64,000 bases of DNA from Nematostella vectensis (Eukaryota; Cnidaria; Anthozoa; Actiniaria; Edwardsiidae), in assembly GCF_932526225.1 (NCBI RefSeq), contig NC_064040.1, positions 15,475,494-15,539,493 of the forward strand. Reading direction: 5' to 3'. The notes under the pieces were generated by a model. The model saw only the letters and a list, made by a program, of their open reading frames with translations. It was not told the origin of the DNA and made no database searches. Shown here one piece after another: positions 55,492-64,000 of the stretch (position 1 is its first letter; every line of letters begins with the position of its first letter). The position numbers were made by a program, and so were the translations under genes.

Positions 55492-58406
55492 TCTTTTTAG
55501 ACTTTGTTTTATGTTTGGTTCATTTTGAATGTTGAAAATTTCATAAACTGCCCCCTATATTTTACCAACACTCCAAAACTTTTGCAAAAAATCTTTACGT
55601 AGAAGAATAGAAACTCTTACAATAAATCAAGGACGTTTGAGAGCTTTTTTAGTCTTGGGAAACTCCTTGGCAACAAAGATAGTTGATTGATAAGCTGTCA
55701 TGTGTCTTTTTGTACACATTAGCAAATGTTTCTTGACACTGATTTATTAGGAATAATAAAAAAAATTCAACTTAAAAAGGTTAACGCGCCAATTCTGTCA
55801 GGAGACTTACACCTCCAGCTATATTCTGAAGGTGTTAAATCTCTTTATCTTTCGCGCGTAACGGCTAAACCCTGTCGAAAGGTCCAACAAAAAGACTCCT
55901 TTTTAAAATCTATCTTGCGACTATCCATGCACAGTATCACAAGGAATGTGTATTTTGGTCTGCTGGAGATTAATCATCTCACAGAGTGCGTAACCTACCA
56001 AAATTATGTTTTATGAAAAAAGGATTTTTTTTTTTCACAGTTTGACACTAATGCTAATTTAAGCTTGTGAAAAAATAAGCTCGTTATATCTGTATTTACT
56101 TAAAGATTTCATTTATCTTTTTATAGCCGTGGGAATGCACACAAATCGATTACATACTCAGCCAATGACAAAGCTTAAACCTTCTCTACTCAAATAAACC
56201 ACCTTGTGGTGGGTGAATCGCATTTTAATGCGATATTAAAAATGTAGATCAAATGCATATTGCTTTGGTGAAAGGGGGACTTCCAGAGATTATTTGAGAA
56301 TATAAAATAAAAAAATTTCTCAACCCTCAGAATTTATTATTTTAAAAAGTTAATGCTTTTCTTAACAATGTTATTTCTAGTTAAAATTATCCATTGAACT
56401 TTTAAAAATCCCATAAAAGAAATTCTTTTAAACCGCAAGAGAGTAAGACAAGTACGGCAAAAAAAATTTTGTCTACTGTAAGTTTTTTAGGGGTAAGACT
56501 GTTAGTGGATTGCGGAGCATAGTATATCTCATGATTATATCAGCTTTTCTCACCTTTTTGTTCGATTGAAGTGAAGTGAAGCGATTGGACGTGGACCTAA
56601 ACGCGCAGTAAGCTGTTGTAGTAGGACTTTTGCCCAATTCACGTTTGATGCAAAGCGATTTCGAGCGAATGTAACTTCCCAATTTAAACCAAAATCACGA
56701 CAAAGGTGCATGTACATTTGAAGGGATATGTCTTGAAATCATTACTTATTTACTTAAACCTTATTAGGTCATCAAATGCAGGTGATTAATCTCTAAAGAC
56801 TAATTTCCTCGGCCATTTTGCCAAAAGTGCCAAAAGATTTTTGTAATTAAACTTTTCCTTTTTATTTCCTTTTTATTCGTTCCTTGCGCTGCTTTCCTTT
56901 AATGATAGTTAGACATATTATAGATGTATATTTGCATATAGATAACTTTTCAATTGTCTTCTTTATTAGCGAAAATAAGGCTTTTCTACATGTCCTCCCA
57001 TTTGTTGGAGAGGAGGAGTATAATTACTTAGGTTGTTGGTAATCTAAGAACAGATTGCCATAATGCTAAGTTATGCTAATGAAACCTGAAATATTTATGG
57101 CTATTTGACAGTTATTCCTCATGGACACGCCAAATGAGCTTGGATCAATGCCCATCAATGCTCACAGATCGTGCGAGCGAGATGAATAGACCGTTTTCAA
57201 GATGTTGTGCGCGCATCCAAAGTGCCATAGACTGGCGGACCTTAGCTGATCTAGGAAGCTATAGAAAAAGCTGCAAGAGTGCTTGTTTTGCAGAGTTTTG
57301 GAGCTAGAGTCAAATTCCCCGTTGCGCACGCAACATCGTGAAAACGGTCTGTTTCCAGGCCTGAGGGGTGGGATGGGGCATTTTTGGCGGCCGAGAGGTT
57401 GGGTAAACTGCGAGCCCCCTGTGCACCACCCCTACCCCCCCCCCCCCCCACCAAATCTATAGGGACGCCATGACTTTTCTTTACTGAGAGGCTATAACTT
57501 AGCCTTATGGTGGGTCAGATGTTGTCTTGCTGTTCTAGCGATGTAGAGAAGTTAAGAACTTTCCACTCTCTGTTAGTGTCCTGGTGGAGTTTCGTGAGAA
57601 AAAATCCTTACGCGCACCCCTAGCGCTTCCCTCACCAATGACGCCCACACCCGTTTTGACAATTCATCAAACGAGACTATTGACTTATTTTAGAAACGCT
57701 TTGTACAACTAGCAACGACAATTTTACTCTTATGAGGTCATATTGTAAGTAATTGCAGTCAGATTGAGCACGGCTGAAATTTTGGGGTTGTAATAGGGGG
57801 GAGGGGTTAGGTTTTAAGAGGGGGGGGGGGGTTAGTTTGAAGGTGTCTTGAGTTGAAATATTCCAATTCCCTCACCCCTTCAGGGCATTTAATCAGGAGT
57901 ATTAGAGTATTTAATGAAAACTCTCTAAACTTGACAAAACCTGATACAGCTTGATAAGCAATAGTTAGCACCCATTCCCCATTTTACTTTTTGGTGGGGG
58001 CGTACCATCCACCCCCTCCCTCTCGCGGTCATTCTTATTCTATGCATATCGTTCATCTCTATCTGCGCTCACCTCACCCTTTTTAACTTCTTGCCCGGCC
58101 CGACATTGATGACGCGCTGTTGTTATTTTCTTCAACTATTTAAGCATTTTTTTCGGTATTCTAATGTTTTCCTGCACTTCTTCTTATCTTACATCTATAT
58201 CATTAGTACCAAATTTTATTGTTCAAACCCCAAACAACGAGGGCCTTCTCATTTTTTTTTTTTTTTATCTGTTCTCTGATATTATTTTCAAACCTCTAAC
58301 TATTCAAGCTTGGATTGAACAACATCTTCAAAGCGAGGCTTTCGGAGGAGGGGTCGTCAACCACATGTCACGTGATCTGCTCTCTGAGGCGGAGGAAGTA
58401 AGGATT

Positions 58407-58417
58407 CCGCCATCTTG
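58407..58417 (+). promoter_or_regulatory. YY1-like motif at the ACTR2 start
   Basis: CCGCCATCTTG lies 44 bases before the ACTR2 ATG. In animal housekeeping promoters this core often sits at or just after the transcription start, so the ACTR2 5' UTR is probably very short and unspliced. This is motif evidence only. Confidence 0.4.
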
Positions 58418-58460
58418 AAATTTGCTGGGTTGGTAGATATTTTATCGGTCCTCATCCACC

Positions 58461-61400
58461 ATGGACGCGAACGGTAATTCTGTCATCGTATGTGACAATG
58501 GAACAGGGGTGAGTCCATGTACCTATGGTAAAAATTATTTTTTGCAAAAATTGATGTATATTCTTTTTGTTTTAGTTCGTAAAGTGTGGATATGCCGGAT
58601 CTAACTTTCCAGCTCACATATTTCCGTCTATGGTTGGACGGCCTATTATTCGTTCCTCTCAAAAAGTTGGAGACATCGAAGTTAAGGTATGAAGTGAAGA
58701 TATATCCTCATCTGCAACTGTATGTATGGTGCATTTGAGTTCTTGTGCTTTGCAGAATTGAGCTGTTTCGTTATAATTTCCTGGGTTGTTTTAGGATCTT
58801 ATGGTTGGCGATGAAGCAAGTCAGCTGAGATACATGTTAGAAGTGAATTATCCAATGGATAATGGAATTGTACGAAATTGGGATGACATGAAGCACGTTT
58901 GGGATTATACTTTTGGGGAGAGCAAGATGAATATTGACCCTAGGAATACTAAGGTAATAAAATGCTCAATTCATAGAACAACATTCTCCCGTAGTAGGTG
59001 GGGTGCTAGAATCGAATCGACTTCCTGTCAAAAATATCTCATCATACCTTTGTGATCTTTTAGGTTCTGTTGACCGAACCACCGCTGAATCCTATGAAAA
59101 ACAGGGAAAAGATGATCGAGGTTTGTGTATAAGTTAAGGTTTTAGCCGAGAAAGAGTTTTGTTATTATTTAAGAGTTCATTGAGTTGTTATGACTCTGAA
59201 AATTTTTAGATAATGCAGATTTTATTGTTTTTAATACGATTATTGCACTTTATAATTAATTGCAATTTTTCTCTTTTCATTTTACAATCCATTTCTTTAG
59301 ATTTCGTTGTTATTTTAGGTTAAATTAGGTTATTTATGATGAGCTGTCAAATTACATTCATTGAGCATTCTATTATATAGTTATTAGATCAGATCAAAAT
59401 CAGTTTGACATAAAAACTAAACTAAATTTTCATGTAAATTTGTTATAAAGATATTAAAGTGTCATGCTTTTATTTTTGAGAGTTTCAGCCAGAAATGTGA
59501 CCATTTTTATTTTGGCATTTATGTTATTTGATATTTTAAATAATTTTCAATTTGAATACTGGAATATGACTACTCACTGCCATAAATGCTGACCAACTGC
59601 TATAATAATAGTATGGTGTAGCTAAATGTCTTTGTGTGTGTTATTACTGTTTTACTAAATGTCATTTATAGGGCTGGCGCCCTTTTCTAATGGGAAAGAT
59701 TAATAGTGTACCAAATTATGGTTGGTGAACACTTAGTACTCTTCTTTGTGTCATATAAAGCCAGCTCAGTTTCCTAGGCAACCTGCCTGAAAATTCCTTA
59801 GGGACAATCCTCAATTGTTAAAAGTGACTCGCAATATATCGCACCCTTGTTTTTTAAAGGAATGTTAAAAAACATGCTTAAAGAATGTCGATCACCCACT
59901 CCTTTGTTATTGGTTATCATTAAAAAATAAACCACAATAATCAGTGGTTTATTTGCAAGTAAACTTCAAAATAACAATCTACAAATGTAGTACATATTTT
60001 ATTGACAATATTTGATTAAAAATATATTGGTTACTCGCTGGAATTAGCAGATGGAAATGGATTCTTTGAGTAACTCGTCATTGAGCGGTAGCATAAAATG
60101 GCAGCATTATTGGCCTTTTTTAATTTGTTTTCTTTTTCAGGTGATGTTTGAGAACTACCAGTTTGAAGGTGTCTATATCGCCATCCAAGCTGTGTTGACC
60201 TTGTATGCACAAGGTTAGTATCCAGCATGACCTTAACATGGTGAACAAACTGTAATATGCATTCAAACTAGCCCCCAAAACACGTCAGAGAATCATTCCC
60301 AAAAGATTGGTTTGAATGATAGGGTAAACTTAATAAAACATCATTGGACCTATTGAACTCAGTATTGATTTTGATTTTCTCACATGAAGCAAATTTGATT
60401 AAAAAGATCTATCAGCCAATACTATGCACCTCGACCTCATTCTTTCATTTAAGACATTGTGCCCTAGTGGTAAGGGGACTAGTGATAATTGGTTGCACTT
60501 TCCTTGCAGGTCTTTTGACAGGTGTAGTCATTGACTCTGGGGATGGTGTTACCCACATCTGTCCTGTTTATGAAGGCTTTGCCCTTCCACATCTGACCAG
60601 GAGACTTGATATTGCTGGCCGTGATATCACAAAGTACCTCATCAAGGTTATTGATTCCTATATTCTTGTCAAATTTTAATTCTTTTAAAAATGTTGGCAT
60701 TATCCAATTTTTTTTTTTGCACAATTTGTTGAATTTTAATCAATGTTATATTCCTTGATATTGTAGCTTATGCTGCTCAGAGGCTATGCATTCAACCACA
60801 CAGCCGACTTTGAGACGGTCAGAATGATGAAAGAGAAGCTGTGTTATGTTGGGTGAGTATCCAAGAGATCCTATCAGGCCTTTGGACAAGGTGTACTGTG
60901 AAAGGAGAATAGTTTGGCTGAGTTTCAAGAAAGCTAACCAGTCAGCAAGGGTACCAGTTGTGACTGGCACAAACTTTTGCACTAGAAGGCTTTGATGTCT
61001 AATGAAGCTTTGTTACTATGCTAATTTTGTGTATGTTCTTTCTCACTTTTAGGTATAACATTGAGCAAGAACAAAAGCTGGCTCTAGAAACCACTGTTCT
61101 AGTTGAACAGTACACGGTAAGTGTTTTATTTCTTTTTCATGTAAAGCCAAGGCTAAGGCTTATCCCATCTCTTATACAAACAATTTTCCAAATGTCATCT
61201 TTTCTCCCCACCCAATACACATCCTCAATATTTTTAGTTCTCCACACTCAATACACATCCTTCATATTTTTAATTCTCCCCACTCAATACACATCCTTCA
61301 TATTTTTAGCCCTCCCCACTCAATACACATCCTCCATATTTTTAGCTCCCTGACGGCAGAGTAGTAAAGCTCAGTGGTGAGAGGTTTGAGGCACCGGAAG

Positions 61401-62039
61401 CCCTGTTCCAGCCACACCTTATCAATGTAGAAGGTGTAGGAGTAGCAGAGCTGTTATTCAACACTATCCAAGCTGCAGATATAGACACCCGGTCTGAGTT
61501 CTACAAGCACATCGTCCTGTCTGGCGGCAGCACTATGTACCCTGGTCTACCAAGCAGGCTAGAGCGCGAGATCAAACAGCTCTATCTAGAGAGAGTGCTT
61601 AAGGGAGACACTTCCAAGCTATCGGTAAGCATGTCAGTAGTGTTGATAAGCATCTAAATAGGGTTGTCCTTAATGACTTCTGGCTTCTGTGACTTAACTA
61701 TGAAAAGTATTTTAGTGCTGTAAGAAAATGTAAATAATTATTATTGTTGGAGCTGGAGGGAAAAATGTTAAAATTGAGTCTTGTTCCCTGTACCTTTTAT
61801 GCTTTACTTGGAATTAGAGTGGAATGGGAATGGAACAAATTCCATTAACTGCTGATTACCTTTTGCAGAAATTCAAAATTCGAATTGAGGACCCACCAAG
61901 AAGAAAGCACATGGTGTTTATGGGCGGAGCAGTGCTGGCAGACATCATGAAGGACAAAGACAGCTTCTGGATGACAAGGAAAGAGTACGAAGAGAAGGGA
62001 GTCAGATGTCTGGAGAAGCTAGGCATACAAAAAAGCTAG
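58461..62039 (+). CDS. ACTR2: actin-related protein 2 (Arp2/3 complex)
   Basis: ARP2 is one of the two actin-like subunits that form the first step of a branched filament in the Arp2/3 complex. Exons are 58461-58508, 58576-58686, 58795-58953, 59064-59120, 60141-60213, 60510-60646, 60767-60852, 61053-61116, 61346-61624 and 61869-62039. They total 1185 bases, 394 aa, the same as human. Nearly every block matches the family: [20 protein letters not shown] (phosphate loop 1), [17 protein letters not shown] (phosphate loop 2), [34 protein letters not shown] and [20 protein letters not shown]. The start codon sits in CCACCATGG, a strong context. Intron 4 is the longest, about 1 kb. Before exon 9 the acceptor region is repeated four times. 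It ends TAG at 62037-62039. No perfect AATAAA was seen nearby; ATTAAA variants exist at about 62822 and 62893. Confidence 0.97.
61205..61350 (+). repeat. 36-bp minisatellite containing the ACTR2 exon 9 3' splice site
   Basis: Four units of about 36 bp each read CTCAATACACATCCTTCATA then TTTTTAG and CTCC-like bases. The last unit is the genuine acceptor (ATATTTTTAG|CTCCCTGACGG) of ACTR2 exon 9. Units 1 and 3 keep AG after the T run; unit 2 has TTTTTAATTC and has lost it. Confidence 0.92.
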
Positions 62040-63186
62040 GAGATCAGGGGTTACTATCGCACAAATCCAACGCCTGTAGAACAGACCTTAAAACAGGGAC
62101 CAAAAGGATAAGGAGTGCATTTTCAATATGAGATAACACAAATCGCTCTAACATGGATTGATACAGTAACAATGCCTTTAAATTTTGCTATAAAAATATG
62201 TATCTGTAAATAGTCCAGATTGGGTTAGATTTTGTGTCTAATGCATATGACCTGGTAACTTGACAGCTATTATCCTTATCTGTTGTTTCTTTATGGAATT
62301 TGGTTTCACACAGTTATTACACAAGTGCATATCAGTCTATATGGTACTGTATAATATATGGGGAAAAAGTCTTACTTTCCATATGTATTACTACAGTAAA
62401 TCGAGGTTCCATTGTGTAACCAAAATTTTGGTGGCTCTAAAAGCACTTGCTATCAGTCATCAACATTGCTGTTCAGCCTTGCTTGGCTAAATGCAATATT
62501 GCAAAGCACCTTATAGTAGTACCTTCTAGACAATCTTCTATCAGCAAAGCATGGCTGGAATTTCGCTAGGCAAGCACTGGCTCTTCTTAGGGCTTAGTTA
62601 TTTTCAATCTACAAAGTACTGATGCGATTCTCTTATTATTTGTGTGTAATTAGTAAATCAACCTAAACTAGAGGATATAGTTAACACCCTTGCAAACAAG
62701 CAGACATGTTGAAGTTCTATACTGAAAGAGTATTTGAATATAGGAAATGGTATTTTGGCATTGAAAAGTTTTAACAACTTAGCCTGATAAAATGTCATAA
62801 TTTGTAAATTTGTCCATTCAAAATTAAAATTTATTTCTTTTACATTTTTTGATGCTAGTGTATAGATATTAGATCCAGTTTCACTTTGCTGGATTAAAAT
62901 GATTTTGTATAAAAAACCATTTGTGTTACATTAACTTTTTATTTTATTTTGTGGATTGTTCACCAATCCCTGTTTCTCGCGCGCTGGGGGTGCGTTTGTT
63001 TGTTTTTTCTTCATCTTGCCTTTTTCAGCAAGGAATTTTATGCTGTCTTCCTTTCTCTTGTGGGGCAAAAATCGCCCCAAATCATTGCAACACGGGGTGT
63101 AAGTATATAAAGATGTTTTTGGTTAGTTAGGACTCCTTGTTGTTCGATCAATGCAGGCACATGCGCTGCCTTTAACAGACGTGCGC
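62040..63186 (+). other. ACTR2 3' UTR and downstream flank
   Basis: AT-rich sequence follows the ACTR2 stop, presumably the 3' UTR for the first several hundred bases. No other gene, RNA or recognisable element is visible before the 25-bp array at 63187. Confidence 0.6.
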
Positions 63187-63745
63187 TATTACCACCCCTT
63201 ATAGCGCAAGCTATTACCACCCCTTATAGCGCAAGCTATTACCACCCCTTATAGCGCAAGCTATTACCACCCCTTATAGCGCAAGCTATTACCACCCCTT
63301 ATAGCGCAAGCTATTACCACCCCTTATAGCGCAAGCTATTACCACCCCTTATAGCGCAAGCTATTACCACCCCTTATAGCGCAAGCTATAACCACCCCTT
63401 ATAGCGCAAGCTATAACCACCCCTTATAGCGCAAGCTATTACCACCCCTTATAGCGCAAGCTATTACCACCCCTTATAGCGCAAGCTATTACCACCCCTT
63501 ATAGCGCAAGCTATTACCACCCCTTATAGCGCAAGCTATTACCACCCCTTATAGCGCAAGCTATTACCACCCCTTATAGCGCAAGCTATTACCACCCCTT
63601 ATAGCGCAAGCTATTACCACCCCTTATAGCGCAAGCTATTACCACCCCTTATAGCGCAAGCTATTACCACCCCTTATAGCGCAAGCTATTACCACCCCTT
63701 ATAGCGCAAGCTATTACCACCCCTTATAGCGCAAGCTATAAGGGG
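63187..63745. repeat. 25-bp minisatellite, about 22 units
   Basis: Units of 25 bp (TTACCACCCCTTATAGCGCA then AGCTA) are almost identical; two adjacent units near 63390-63415 read CTATAACC instead of CTATTACC. Each unit contains the small palindrome TAGCGCAAGCTA. The array ends in a perfect 11-base inverted repeat, CCCCTTATAGC-GCAA-GCTATAAGGGG, at 63720-63745. Confidence 0.95.
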
Positions 63746-64000
63746 TTATGGCTTTAAGACAAAGGTTAAGACTAAGACCCTGGTACCGAGTGTGTAAGCA
63801 AGGTAGATCGTGCACACCTGTAATGACAGCAGTGTAGTACGTCCTAAAGAAAAAAAGAATATGGTAATTTAGAACAATGTTTTCCATTCATTTTCTATCC
63901 GTTTTCACATACGAAAAATAAAGGAAATGAATTGTAAGAATTTGGCTTGGCATTGGCTTATAAGGATGAGGTAAGAAACGAAATCAGCGCGCGCGGCATT
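63746..64000. other. right edge, nothing seen
   Basis: The last 255 bases contain no supportable gene or repeat. Confidence 0.5.

Larger units (their letters stand above)
54214..58406. other. gene-free interval between GPCR and ACTR2
   Basis: No gene is supportable in this 4.2 kb. It contains two adjoining mobile-element remnants (54778-55160 and 55171-55491), several poly-C/G tracts (57437, 57820) and AT-rich sequence. Short open frames, such as the one near 55726-56016, have no recognisable borders or family. Confidence 0.6.

Overview
This window is animal nuclear DNA: AT-rich, with short coding exons split by spliceosomal introns, tandem arrays and small foldback transposons. Five well-supported protein genes and one doubtful gene were rebuilt exon by exon, using reading phase, GT-AG (once GC-AG) borders and remembered family sequences. 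The mix of conserved genes with human-like lengths, an intronless orphan class A GPCR and many CAGG-ended miniature elements fits an early-branching metazoan, probably an anthozoan cnidarian such as a sea anemone. That placement is inference; no database search was possible.

Layout. 1-4600: no gene seen. 4600-12951 (+): inositol-3-phosphate synthase (ISYNA1), 7 coding exons, 558 aa. 14655-21135 (+): COP9 signalosome subunit 3 (COPS3), 14 exons, 423 aa. 23559-44576 (-): tubulin polyglutamylase TTLL5, 30 exons, 1243 aa, convergent with COPS3 and carrying a roughly 4.65 kb minisatellite that nearly fills intron 17. 46116-49082 (-): doubtful multi-pass membrane protein gene, possibly gustatory-receptor-like. 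50695-52740 (+): single-coding-exon FKRP/LicD-type transferase, 681 aa. 53275-54213 (-): intronless rhodopsin-class GPCR, 312 aa. 58461-62039 (+): actin-related protein 2 (ACTR2), 10 exons, 394 aa. 63187-63745: 25-bp tandem array.

The genes do not form a pathway; they are housekeeping and signalling genes side by side. The most striking pattern is that minisatellites in four unrelated genes (ISYNA1, COPS3, TTLL5, ACTR2) contain copies of the adjacent splice junction. Two amplify a 5' splice site with exon end, two a 3' splice site. Each creates a series of decoy splice sites beside the real one. A fifth case copies the end of the FKRP-like coding region, with its stop, into the 3' flank. A possible sixth is a duplicated acceptor-like unit in the doubtful membrane-protein gene. 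This recurrence is the main candidate for something undescribed.
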